Of a stretch of DNA of 36,246 bases, positions 1 through 5,149 are shown in pieces. The notes beneath the pieces were generated by a model. It made no database searches, was not told the origin of the DNA, and worked only from the letters and a program-made list of their open reading frames with translations. A program made the position numbers and the translations under genes. Each line of letters begins with the position of its first letter. Positions within the stretch are counted from its first letter, which is position 1. This stretch comes from a virus, in IMG/VR virus record IMGVR_UViG_3300028388_004050, positions 1 to 36,246 of that record; one strand, written 5' to 3'.

Positions 1-37
1 TTGCATTTATACACTCCTTTTGTTGCGAAGTATATAT

Positions 38-97
38 AGATTCAAACTTTTTGAGAGGGTTTGAATCTGCTGCCTCTGCCAGTTGGGCTACATCGGC
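38..97 (-). pseudogene. Degenerate 5' half of a tRNA fused to a hairpin
   Basis: Read on the minus strand, a tRNA-like 5' half (acceptor-like GCCGATG at 97-91, then the D-arm GCCCAACTGGCAGAGGC) runs into a 10-bp hairpin, AGATTCAAAC pairing with GTTTGAATCT (68-59 with 47-38), instead of a normal anticodon arm and T-arm. No 3' strand complementary to the acceptor is present. The D-arm resembles that of the intact tRNA-Leu(UAA) at 8384-8457. It is probably a tRNA relic whose 3' half was replaced by a terminator-like hairpin. Confidence 0.45.
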
Positions 98-107
98 GTT
101 ATTTTGG

Positions 108-182
108 TGCCCCCTCCCAGACTCGAACTGGGACAACTCTTCGGCCTAAACGAAGCGACTTTACCAATTTGCCCAAGGGGGC
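108..182 (-). tRNA. tRNA-Leu (anticodon UAG), short variable loop
   Basis: The acceptor GCCCCCT pairs fully with AGGGGGC; discriminator A and an encoded CCA (105-107) follow. The anticodon stem CTTCG/CGAAG holds the loop TTTAGGC, so the anticodon is UAG. The T-arm is CCCAG-TTCGAGT-CTGGG. The variable loop is only about 6 nt, whereas leucine tRNAs normally carry a long arm. Confidence 0.8.
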
Positions 183-198
183 TAATGTTATCTGTTGG

Positions 199-270
199 TA
201 GGGGATACTGGAATCGAACCAGTGACACCTGCCGTGTAAAGACAGTGTTCTACCTCTGAACTAATCCCCC
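199..270 (-). tRNA. tRNA-Val (anticodon UAC)
   Basis: The acceptor GGGGGAT pairs with ATCCCCT (first pair G-U), with discriminator A and an encoded CCA at 196-198. The anticodon loop TTTACAC gives UAC. The T-arm is ACTGG-TTCGATT-CCAGT. Its 5' end directly abuts a fragment of another tRNA. Confidence 0.9.
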
Positions 271-295
271 ACTCTACCAACTGAGCTAATCACCT
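271..295 (-). pseudogene. tRNA 5' fragment (acceptor strand plus D-arm)
   Basis: On the minus strand this is AGGTGATTAGCTCAGTTGG followed by TAGAGT, a standard tRNA 5' quarter (acceptor strand, TA, D-arm) that stops exactly where tRNA-Val begins. It has no anticodon arm or T-arm. It also supplies the last codons and the TAG stop of the 61-aa gene at 286-471, so it looks like the scar of a recombination between tRNA genes. Confidence 0.6.
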
Positions 296-471
296 TTAGC
301 ACTTGAATCCACACTATCATCAACTGGTACTAGTTTAGTATCTTTGTTCAAATACTTATACACTTTTACCCACCACTGAAACTGTATTGGGTAGTGCTTG
401 GGATCGGGAAGTTTGTCTACTCCTCGTTCCGCCCAAAAATCAATAAATTGTTTTATTTCTTGATCTGTCAT
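286..471 (-). CDS. Hypothetical small protein (61 aa)
   Basis: A 61-residue soluble protein with an N-terminal stretch rich in W and F (QFIDFWAERGVDKLPDP) and an acidic, serine-rich tail. No family recognised. The start ATG has only a weak upstream purine tract. The 3' end lies inside a tRNA fragment, so the natural C-terminus may have been replaced when the tRNAs rearranged. It sits between tRNA-Ala and tRNA-Val and is probably read from the promoter at 1022-1050. Confidence 0.5.
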   Translation of the reverse strand: MTDQEIKQFIDFWAERGVDKLPDPKHYPIQFQWWVKVYKYLNKDTKLVPVDDSVDSSAKGD

Positions 472-503
472 ATTAGGTTCAATTTAACATCACATAAATT
501 TGG

Positions 504-575
504 TGGAGGATAAGGGAGTCGAACCCTTGACTCTGCCTTGCAAGGGCAGCGTGTTCCCATTAGCACCAATCCCCC
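504..575 (-). tRNA. tRNA-Ala (anticodon UGC)
   Basis: The acceptor GGGGGAT pairs with ATCCTCC (one G-U pair), with discriminator A and an encoded CCA at 501-503. The anticodon stem CTGCC/GGCAG encloses CTTGCAA, anticodon UGC. The T-arm is AAGGG-TTCGACT-CCCTT. Confidence 0.9.
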
Positions 576-581
576 ATTTGG

Positions 582-669
582 CGGAGAGCGGAGGACTCGA
601 ACCCCGTACGCTTTCACGTAGCCTAGTTTTCAAGACTAGTCGTCGCTCCATGCAACTGCTTCACTCTCC
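582..669 (-). tRNA. tRNA-Ser (anticodon UGA)
   Basis: A class II tRNA. The acceptor GGAGAGT pairs with GCTCTCC (one G-U pair); discriminator G and an encoded CCA (579-581) follow. The anticodon arm ACTAG-TCTTGAAAA-CTAG carries UGA. It has a normal long variable arm (about 18 nt, TACGTGAAAGCGTA) and the T-arm loop TTCGAGT. Confidence 0.92.
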
Positions 670-676
670 TAACTGG

Positions 677-750
677 TGGCGGGTGCAGGATTTGCACCTG
701 CGTCCTCCTGGTTATGAGCCAGGTGACCTCGTCTACTAGTCCAACCCGCG
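677..750 (-). tRNA. tRNA-Met-type (anticodon CAU), C1:C72 mismatch
   Basis: The anticodon arm CCTGG-CTCATAA-CCAGG gives CAU; CCA is encoded (674-676). Aligned to the T-arm, the acceptor is CGCGGGT against ACCCGCC, so position 1 is a C:C mismatch and the other six pairs are perfect. An unpaired 1:72 position is a known initiator-tRNA hallmark, but only two G-C pairs flank the anticodon loop, so initiator identity is uncertain. The T-loop is TGCAAAT. CAU could also mean elongator Met or lysidine-modified Ile. Confidence 0.85.
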
Positions 751-850
751 CTATATTAATCTGAAACCTACCCCCCGACCTCGTAGTTTCAAGCCTTCAG
801 AACCTGATCCCCCGTCTTGGGTATCCAACCTCTGACCTTTCCTGATCTGG
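751..850 (-). other. Unassigned 100-nt spacer inside tRNA cluster
   Basis: No cloverleaf or open reading frame could be fitted here. On the minus strand it contains a short stem TTGG-ATAC-CCAA and two direct copies of GATCAGG. It may be an eroded tRNA or simple spacer. Confidence 0.3.
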
Positions 851-923
851 TGCGCTTGGAAGGATTCGAACCCACGACCCAGAGCTTAGAAGGCTCTTGC
901 TCTCTCCACTGAGCTACAAGCGC
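851..923 (-). tRNA. tRNA-Arg (anticodon UCU)
   Basis: The acceptor GCGCTTG pairs fully with CAAGCGC, with discriminator A and an encoded CCA at 848-850. The anticodon stem AGAGC/GCTCT encloses CTTCTAA, anticodon UCU (reads AGA). The T-stem GTGGG/CCTTC has one mismatch. Confidence 0.88.
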
Positions 924-935
924 ATAGTATTTTGG

Positions 936-1006
936 CGGCCCTACGGGACTCTAACCCCGTTCTCCGGTTAGACAGACCGGCATAATAAACCATATACCAT
1001 AGGGCC
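936..1006 (-). tRNA. tRNA-Asp (anticodon GUC)
   Basis: The acceptor GGCCCTA pairs fully with TAGGGCC, with discriminator G and an encoded CCA at 933-935. The anticodon stem CCGGT/ACCGG holds CTGTCTA, anticodon GUC. It is the first tRNA after the promoter at 1022-1050. A second tRNA-Asp(GUC) lies at 5910-5982; the two share little sequence outside the anticodon loop. Confidence 0.85.
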
Positions 1007-1021
1007 TTAACTGATGTTTAT

Positions 1022-1050
1022 AATATAGTCTCAACAATGACAAAAGTCAA
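1022..1050 (-). promoter_or_regulatory. Early sigma70-type promoter
   Basis: On the minus strand TTGACT is followed after 17 nt by TATATT. It fits the recurring TGTTGACTT...TATATT form of this window. The predicted start falls about 10 nt before tRNA-Asp, so it drives the tRNA group at 108-1006. Confidence 0.8.
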
Positions 1051-1099
1051 CAGTGTTCAGCCGGAAATTCTTTTCTAAGTGCGGCCGGATCCGTCACTA

Positions 1100-1609
1100 T
1101 TAAAATTCGTTTGTTGTCCTGGGAATGTTGTTTGGTTGCATTGTCGGCAGTTTCTTTGTTTTACCCTGATAGGATTTCGGCCAACGAGCACCCAACAACC
1201 TGGACTTAGATATTCTCGTGATTGTTACAGCATTACTTTGATTACCACCTAAAACATAAAAGTCAGTTTCATCTTGTCCAACAGCAAACCCAACATGACC
1301 ACCACTACCTCTTTTAAATACTAGCACCGCACCATAATAATCTGGTGTAATTGGATACCCCAAATGTAACCAATTGCGTGCCCAATATGGATTTTCAGCT
1401 AAAGGACCTTTGAATTGCTCATCAGGCAAAGAATTTCTAATTGCGGTTTCAACAAAATCACCACACCACGGTAGTTGTTCTGTATCACCAAGTCTACGGC
1501 CATCTGATCGAAGCCAAGCTGTCAAAGCAGCTTTGTCGTGCTTCTCATGAAGCCCAAAGACCTTTTTACCTTCTGCAATCCAAGGTAGTTCAAACTTTTG
1601 TTTTGCCAT
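1100..1609 (-). CDS. CHAP/TIGR02594-type peptidoglycan hydrolase (putative endolysin)
   Basis: A 169-aa protein resembling the TIGR02594 group of NlpC/P60-CHAP-fold cell-wall amidase/endopeptidases. The putative catalytic Cys is in WCGDFVETAI (about residue 49) and the His in GGHVGFAVG (about residue 103), followed by the typical GGNQSNAVTITRIS strand. There is no signal peptide, so it would need a holin or membrane lesion to reach the wall. The role is likely lysis, or possibly cell-wall opening during infection if it is a virion protein. It stands alone after the methyltransferase-GT29 gene. A TATAAATA-like element (CATAAATA, about 1634-1641) precedes it, which would suit late expression. 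Confidence 0.75.
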   Translation of the reverse strand: MAKQKFELPWIAEGKKVFGLHEKHDKAALTAWLRSDGRRLGDTEQLPWCGDFVETAIRNSLPDEQFKGPLAENPYWARNWLHLGYPITPDYYGAVLVFKRGSGGHVGFAVGQDETDFYVLGGNQSNAVTITRISKSRLLGARWPKSYQGKTKKLPTMQPNNIPRTTNEF

Positions 1610-1646
1610 AATTTCATCCCACTGTTATTATTCTATTTATGGGTAA

Positions 1647-2735
1647 TTAATGTAATTTGATTGATAGTTTGTTTTGGTTTTTATCTATAATTTCGTTAAT
1701 AATTTGTTGCTCGTGTTGCCAATCGTGGGGGCACCTTCGATCTAGCGATCGATCGGGATCGGTCCACGTAGCCGAGGATTTGAAATCAAACCCATAGAGA
1801 TCAATCGATGCAGGATCCCGCTGTAACACCCAATCTAACACGCGTAGACCCGTCGAAGGGTTCTCTATTGAGTGCTGATCCATCAAACGTTGTAGCGCCG
1901 CTATATCGTAGTTTTCTACGCGCTGTTCGCCGGATCCATAGTAAGAAGCGACTTGTAAACGGTAATAGCGGTCGAGATCAACTTGATAGTGAGAATACTC
2001 ATCAGCTCTCCACATTGCCCACACATCAGTCTTCGTCCCCGTCCCCTCGACCCATTGTTTATCGATGTTATAATGATCATAGAACAGTGGCGCCGCTCTA
2101 TTTAATCTGATCACAATGTCGTGATCATCAATTTGTTTTCCATAGTTACTATTAATCAATCGCTCACTATTACCAACAATAGCAACCCTAGCGCCGGTTA
2201 GTTGAATTGGCTTCATAGCAAACCACGTTGGATACTCACTCCATACACTGTATGGCTCATGGCAATCGATCAACACAGGATCTAGCTTGTATTGACTAAC
2301 AAACTTGTTGATCTGATCAACGTGCGGTTGGTGATGTGGATGGTAATCGTCACCAGCAAGTATTCCTCCAACCTTAAGCTTTGGCCACCACGATCGTAAC
2401 GTATGTGCGGTTAGCGCAGGATCATGCGCATAACCATCTACGTAAATGAAATCAAAATATTGATCATTAAACAGACTCAACGCTTGATCAAATGACATGC
2501 GGAGTACTGTGCTTTTTTCTTTGAATGGTAGTAATCTGGTTAATGCGGTTTTGTATTCGTCAACAGTATGCGATCTATCACCAGCCCAAAGATCAACGCT
2601 GAATAAATGGCTAAGGCGGTGCTTTCTAAGCACGCGCTCACTAAACACACCTTCGGCCACGCCAAGCTCAATTCCGACGCCGCCTTTACGAACGACATTG
2701 ACGACATCTTCACGTCGCCGCTTCCATTGCTTCAT
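1647..2735 (-). CDS. Fusion protein: class I methyltransferase + GT29 sialyltransferase-like domain
   Basis: A 362-aa two-domain protein. Residues about 15-165 resemble a class I SAM methyltransferase (motif I GIELGVAEGVFSE; DFIYVDG as the post-II strand; GGILAGDDYHP). Residues about 180-362 resemble the GT29 sialyltransferase fold: an L-motif-like VAIVGNSERL...DDHDIVIRLNRA, then an S-motif-like NPSTGLRVLDWVL and IDLYGFDF. GT29 enzymes transfer sugars from CMP-activated donors to glycans. No signal peptide or membrane segment is visible, so it acts in the cytoplasm, probably on a surface glycan precursor or phage glycan. It belongs functionally with the 10.2-16.9 kb sugar operon although it is 8 kb away. 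Acceptor and donor are unknown. Confidence 0.7.
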   Translation of the reverse strand: MKQWKRRREDVVNVVRKGGVGIELGVAEGVFSERVLRKHRLSHLFSVDLWAGDRSHTVDEYKTALTRLLPFKEKSTVLRMSFDQALSLFNDQYFDFIYVDGYAHDPALTAHTLRSWWPKLKVGGILAGDDYHPHHQPHVDQINKFVSQYKLDPVLIDCHEPYSVWSEYPTWFAMKPIQLTGARVAIVGNSERLINSNYGKQIDDHDIVIRLNRAAPLFYDHYNIDKQWVEGTGTKTDVWAMWRADEYSHYQVDLDRYYRLQVASYYGSGEQRVENYDIAALQRLMDQHSIENPSTGLRVLDWVLQRDPASIDLYGFDFKSSATWTDPDRSLDRRCPHDWQHEQQIINEIIDKNQNKLSIKLH

Positions 2736-2774
2736 AATAAACCTACTAAGTGAATCATCAAAGTATTTATTTAG

Positions 2775-2797
2775 CTTAGGATGAGATTACTCCTAAG
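2775..2797 (-). terminator. Intergenic hairpin
   Basis: A perfect 7-bp stem CTTAGGA/TCCTAAG with a 9-nt loop, between tRNA-His and the start of the methyltransferase-GT29 gene. On the minus strand no U-run follows, so it may be a processing or weak termination signal. Confidence 0.35.
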
Positions 2798-2827
2798 ATT
2801 ATGAGAGCCTTTGAACCGTATCGTTGG

Positions 2828-2899
2828 TCCTACGGTCAGGATTCGAGCCTGATCCTTCTGATCCACAATCAGACGTGCTTCCATTAACACCACCGTAGA
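2828..2899 (-). tRNA. tRNA-His (anticodon GUG), atypical 5' end
   Basis: The anticodon stem TCTGA/TCAGA holds TTGTGGA, anticodon GUG. The T-arm is TCAGG-CTCGAAT-CCTGA. With the D- and T-stems fixed, the acceptor is TCTACGG/CCGTAGG with discriminator A and an encoded CCA (2825-2827). Bacterial tRNA-His normally has an extra G at -1 opposite C73; here -1 is T and 73 is A. Confidence 0.8.
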
Positions 2900-2903
2900 A
2901 TGG

Positions 2904-2976
2904 TGCCTGAGGTACGAATCGAACGCACATCTCTGAGGCTTCAACTCAGCGCTAAGACCACATCAGCTACTCAGGC
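2904..2976 (-). tRNA. tRNA-Phe (anticodon GAA)
   Basis: The acceptor GCCTGAG pairs fully with CTCAGGC, with discriminator A and an encoded CCA at 2901-2903. The anticodon stem CTGAG/CTCAG holds TTGAAGC, anticodon GAA. The T-loop is TTCGATT. Confidence 0.9.
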
Positions 2977-2986
2977 TTATTCTTGG

Positions 2987-3059
2987 AGCCTCTGGAGGGA
3001 TTCGAACCCCCAACTGCCGCGTTCGAAGCGCGGAACTCTATCCACTGAGTTACAGAGGC
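2987..3059 (-). tRNA. tRNA-Arg (anticodon UCG)
   Basis: The acceptor GCCTCTG pairs fully with CAGAGGC, with discriminator T and an encoded CCA at 2984-2986. The anticodon stem CCGCG/CGCGG holds CTTCGAA, anticodon UCG. The first 10 nt of this tRNA are also the last codons and stop (CCT CTG TAA) of the collagen-like lipoprotein gene. Confidence 0.9.
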
Positions 3060-3637
3060 TTACTTTTCTTCCCATTTTTGTTTCCGCCGTGGGAAGGATC
3101 GCTTTTATTATTGCTGTTATTTTCAGCATCATTGTTTGGCGCAGACCCACCTGGAGCTGTTTGATCACCATTACCCCAACCGTTGTTACCTCGAGGGCCA
3201 GAAGGAGTAAGATCGCCAGGATCACCGGGATCGCCAGGATCACCGGGATCACCAGGATCGCCAGGATCGCCAGGATCACCGGGATCACCGGGATCACCAG
3301 GATCGCCAGGATCGCCAGGATCACCAGGATCGCCGGGATCACCAGGATCGCCGGGATCACCAGGATCACTCTTGATTACGTCGTCCCGCGAGTCTTCACT
3401 GACCACAGGGACAATCGCTGTGGTTGATTGACCACACTGTGGATCAAACCACCGCCACAGGAAAAAACGCTGTTCACAATCAATCATCTGCGGGCGAGGT
3501 TTTGGCCGCACAGAAGTTTCCGGGGCTGTATACTTTCCAGTGTACGGCACATCATACTTTTCGACCAGCGTCGTCTTGGGTGCTGAACACGCTGCGACGG
3601 TAAATGATGCAACTACAGCAAGCATTATTTTATTCAT
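3050..3637 (-). CDS. Collagen-like lipoprotein with Gly-Asp-Pro repeats
   Basis: A 195-aa predicted lipoprotein. The N-terminus MNKIMLAVVASFTVAACS has a short basic start, a hydrophobic core and a lipobox (VAAC), so it should be lipidated at Cys17 and anchored in a host membrane. Residues about 93-143 are 17 perfect G-D-P triplets, then a Gly/Asn-rich stretch (GPRGNNGWGNG) and a lysine-rich tail. G-x-y repeats suggest a collagen-like trimer or an extended calcium-binding stalk. The SD AAAGGAAA lies before the ATG and the promoter at 3684-3710 drives it. The last 10 nt overlap tRNA-Arg(UCG). Possible roles are superinfection exclusion or surface masking; neither is shown. Confidence 0.75.
   Translation of the reverse strand: MNKIMLAVVASFTVAACSAPKTTLVEKYDVPYTGKYTAPETSVRPKPRPQMIDCEQRFFLWRWFDPQCGQSTTAIVPVVSEDSRDDVIKSDPGDPGDPGDPGDPGDPGDPGDPGDPGDPGDPGDPGDPGDPGDPGDPGDPGDLTPSGPRGNNGWGNGDQTAPGGSAPNNDAENNSNNKSDPSHGGNKNGKKSKPL
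3211..3363 (-). repeat. 17 tandem 9-nt units encoding Gly-Asp-Pro
   Basis: Seventeen uninterrupted 9-nt units of the form GG[CT]-GAT-CC[CT] on the minus strand. Only the third positions of the Gly and Pro codons vary, all silently, so the repeat is kept at the protein level. Long artificial reading frames in other phases over this stretch are by-products of the repeat. Confidence 0.95.
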
Positions 3638-3683
3638 AACAGTTTCCTTTTAATCAATCAGTTATTATTAACCCCCACAACAA

Positions 3684-3710
3684 TTTATATATAATATAAA
3701 AAGAGGTCAA
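3684..3710 (-). promoter_or_regulatory. Early promoter for the collagen-like lipoprotein
   Basis: On the minus strand TGTTGACC is followed by an AT-rich spacer and TATAAA (15 nt spacing) or TAAATT (17 nt). It is a weaker member of the recurring early promoter series. Confidence 0.55.
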
Positions 3711-3722
3711 CAATTATTTTGG

Positions 3723-3803
3723 AGACCCTAAGAGGATTCGAACCTCTACTCTTGCGAGACCTCGGAGTTGCAATCCGGTGCGTTCCCATTCCGCCATAGA
3801 GTC
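3723..3803 (-). tRNA. tRNA-Cys-type (anticodon GCA) with long variable arm
   Basis: The acceptor GACTCTA pairs with TAGGGTC (two G-U pairs), with discriminator T and an encoded CCA at 3720-3722. The anticodon loop is TTGCAAC, anticodon GCA, on a stem of four good pairs plus a C:A. The T-arm is AGAGG-TTCGAAT-CCTCT. The variable region is about 14 nt and can fold as CTC-GCAA-GAG, which is class II architecture normally limited to Leu, Ser and bacterial Tyr. Confidence 0.75.
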
Positions 3804-3863
3804 TTTATATGGAGTATATACAAATAGTACCCTTACCATCCGGGCCCGTATACATATTTAAAG
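3804..3863. other. Spacer with no recognisable feature
   Basis: The stretch between the Cys-type tRNA and the following tRNA-like element has only a short GGGCCC palindrome near 3841-3847. No gene seen. Confidence 0.4.
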
Positions 3864-3968
3864 CGCGGTGAGCAGGAATCAAACACAAATGTAACGTCGA
3901 CATTACATTCTACTGCGTCTCTCTGACTTGATCAAGTCAGAGCGTCTTTTCACTTAGACCACCACCAC
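3864..3968 (-). ncRNA. tRNA-like element with a 22-bp palindrome
   Basis: A cloverleaf-like RNA of about 105 nt. The acceptor GTGGTGG pairs with TCACCGC (G-U pairs included), the D-stem is GTCT/AGAC with a loop lacking the usual GG, and a long variable arm folds AATGTAA/TTACATT around TGTCGACG. The T-arm is poor, and no CCA is encoded (GCTTT follows). The anticodon-arm position (3921-3942) is a perfect 22-bp palindrome, so the loop would be 8 nt or less and no standard anticodon can be assigned. It could be a decayed class II tRNA or a tRNA mimic. Confidence 0.5.
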
Positions 3969-3995
3969 ATATAGACGCCCAGGCAATATATTTGG

Positions 3996-4079
3996 AGGAC
4001 CGACTGGGATTCGAACCCAGGTGTACAGGGATAAAAAGTCCATTAAAAATCCCCAGCTAAACCTCTCAGCTACCGGTCC
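3996..4079 (-). tRNA. tRNA-Lys-like with duplicated anticodon loop
   Basis: The acceptor GGACCGG pairs with TCGGTCC, with discriminator T and an encoded CCA at 3993-3995. The D-arm and T-arm (CTGGG-TTCGAAT-CCCAG) are normal. The anticodon stem GGGAT/ATCCC encloses 16 nt instead of 7. The interior reads as two imperfect 11-nt copies, GGATTTTTAAT and GGACTTTTTAT, each with a UUU. This suggests a tandem duplication in a tRNA-Lys(UUU). It may be dead, or may hold a removable insertion. Confidence 0.65.
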
Positions 4080-4126
4080 GCACATCGTATTTCTTTTCAC
4101 TGCTCCTCGCCGCCGATCTCGCGAAT

Positions 4127-4354
4127 TTAGTTTATAGACAGTCCATATCCTACCTGGGTTGCTGCGATCAGCTCAGTGAGGTTATTCCACTGTTTGATCG
4201 AGATCGTCGTGTTGGTCACACCCTGCACACGATTCTTTTTAACCATCACACGGCCATCATCGGTCAGATAACCAATCAGCACCGCTTGCTGAATCAGTTT
4301 ACGGGACGTCAGCCGCTGTAGTTGTTCGTTGTCACGAGCGAGGTAAATCATCAT
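4127..4354 (-). CDS. Hypothetical protein (75 aa)
   Basis: A small mixed-charge protein (MMIYLARDNEQLQRLTSRKL...) with no recognised family. The SD AAAGGA lies just before two consecutive ATG codons; either may be used. It is driven by the promoter at 4379-4407, which overlaps a plus-strand promoter for the divergent gene at 4420. Confidence 0.6.
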   Translation of the reverse strand: MMIYLARDNEQLQRLTSRKLIQQAVLIGYLTDDGRVMVKKNRVQGVTNTTISIKQWNNLTELIAATQVGYGLSIN

Positions 4355-4364
4355 CTAGTCCTTT

Positions 4365-4393
4365 TTGTTATACTAAATAATATAGTCTATTAT
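4365..4393 (+). promoter_or_regulatory. Candidate plus-strand promoter
   Basis: TTGTTA and TATTAT are spaced 17 nt apart on the plus strand, upstream of the only plus-strand gene. It occupies nearly the same DNA as the minus-strand promoter at 4379-4407, so the two could not be bound at once. Confidence 0.45.
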
Positions 4394-4407
4394 TAATATT
4401 AAGTCAA
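4379..4407 (-). promoter_or_regulatory. Early promoter for the 75-aa gene
   Basis: On the minus strand TTGACT, 17 nt and TATATT, identical in form to the other early promoters in the window. Confidence 0.75.
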
Positions 4408-4419
4408 CGGAGAAGTGAT

Positions 4420-4833
4420 ATGAAAATTAACTGGGGCGCTGTTGCTACAGCAGCAACGTTAGCAGCATACGGAATTGGTGTAGCGGTTTGGGGCGGATCG
4501 ATGTCAACGAGAATGGACAACGTTGACAAAACCCTCGATCAACTATCTTCACGAATAAACATTGAACGCAGTGTAAACATGGAACGTGATATTCGCGATA
4601 ACAGACGAGAACTAATTGAGCTTGCAGAGGCGCTTGACCAACGTGTTGATTCTATAAGCGTTAAAACAACATCTGATCTCCAACGAGCCTTACAAGACAT
4701 TAACGATAGATTTAAGTTTGTTGAACAAGACAATCGTAATCAGTGGGAAGAAATTAATCGTTCGCCAACTTTTGCTGATCTAGACGATGCTATTCAACAT
4801 TTACAGCAGCAAATAGATCAGTTTTCCCAATAA
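4420..4833 (+). CDS. Membrane-anchored coiled-coil protein (only plus-strand gene)
   Basis: A 137-aa protein with one N-terminal membrane segment (about residues 7-26, AVATAATLAAYGIGVAVWGG) and then a long charged helical region with heptad-like spacing (LDQLSSRI...LIELAEALDQRV...LQRALQDI). This layout is seen in inner-membrane spanin subunits, holin accessory proteins and membrane sensors, but no family is recognised. A clear SD (GGAG, 8 nt before ATG) supports the start. The gene converges on the 67-aa gene, overlapping its 3' end by 16 nt, and diverges from the 75-aa gene through overlapping promoters. Confidence 0.65.
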   Translation: MKINWGAVATAATLAAYGIGVAVWGGSMSTRMDNVDKTLDQLSSRINIERSVNMERDIRDNRRELIELAEALDQRVDSISVKTTSDLQRALQDINDRFKFVEQDNRNQWEEINRSPTFADLDDAIQHLQQQIDQFSQ

Positions 4834-5021
4834 TCGATACAATCGACGTACAGCTTAAGCCACTCAGTGTGTAGCTGTTTGCTATCTTTAATCAATTCCC
4901 GAACAAAGTCAGATGCTGATTGTTCCGGCTGATCTCCGACCCACCGGAAACCGTACTTCTCTGCCATGTGGTTATCGGCATATTGTTTAGCAAAAGCTTC
5001 GATGTCTTCACGTGAAATCAT
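4818..5021 (-). CDS. Hypothetical protein (67 aa)
   Basis: A soluble acidic protein (ISREDIEAFAKQYADNHMAEKYGFRWVGDQ...). No family recognised. The ATG overlaps the TGA of the preceding basic protein by 4 nt (ATGA), and GAGGAGG-like sequence lies just upstream. It is the last gene of a four-gene early operon starting at 5448. Its 3' end overlaps the convergent plus-strand gene. Confidence 0.65.
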   Translation of the reverse strand: MISREDIEAFAKQYADNHMAEKYGFRWVGDQPEQSASDFVRELIKDSKQLHTEWLKLYVDCIDYWEN

Positions 5022-5149
5022 TTGCTTTCCTCCTCTTTGCGGGCTTTGCGAACAGCTTTAGCGGCCGCCCGCTTGAGTTTAACAGTTTTGACGCGGCCCC
5101 AGCTACCAGCCGCCCGTCGTCCAACTTTCTTTGCAAAATTGCTGTTCAT
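5018..5149 (-). CDS. Small highly basic protein (43 aa)
   Basis: MNSNFAKKVGRRAAGSWG and then a Lys/Arg/Ala-rich tail. About one third of the residues are Lys or Arg, which suggests a nucleic-acid or ribosome contact. Its start overlaps the upstream stop (TGATG) and its stop overlaps the next start (ATGA), so the four genes here are translationally coupled. Too short to assign to a family. Confidence 0.6.
   Translation of the reverse strand: MNSNFAKKVGRRAAGSWGRVKTVKLKRAAAKAVRKARKEEESK

Noticed and set aside
500-739. Plus-strand open frame of 79 aa over the tRNA-Ala/Ser/Met genes
   Set aside because: It is the antisense of three well-formed tRNA genes and has no SD.
3211-3363. Possible CRISPR-like or minisatellite array
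   Set aside because: The units are contiguous 9-mers with no spacers and lie in frame inside a protein gene.
2977-3431. Long open frames in three other phases over the Gly-Asp-Pro repeat (I-L-V-I-P-A, R-I-A-G-I-T and S-P-G type proteins)
   Set aside because: A 9-nt repeat without stops stays open in every phase. Only the minus-strand G-D-P frame has a signal peptide, an SD, a promoter and silent-only codon variation.
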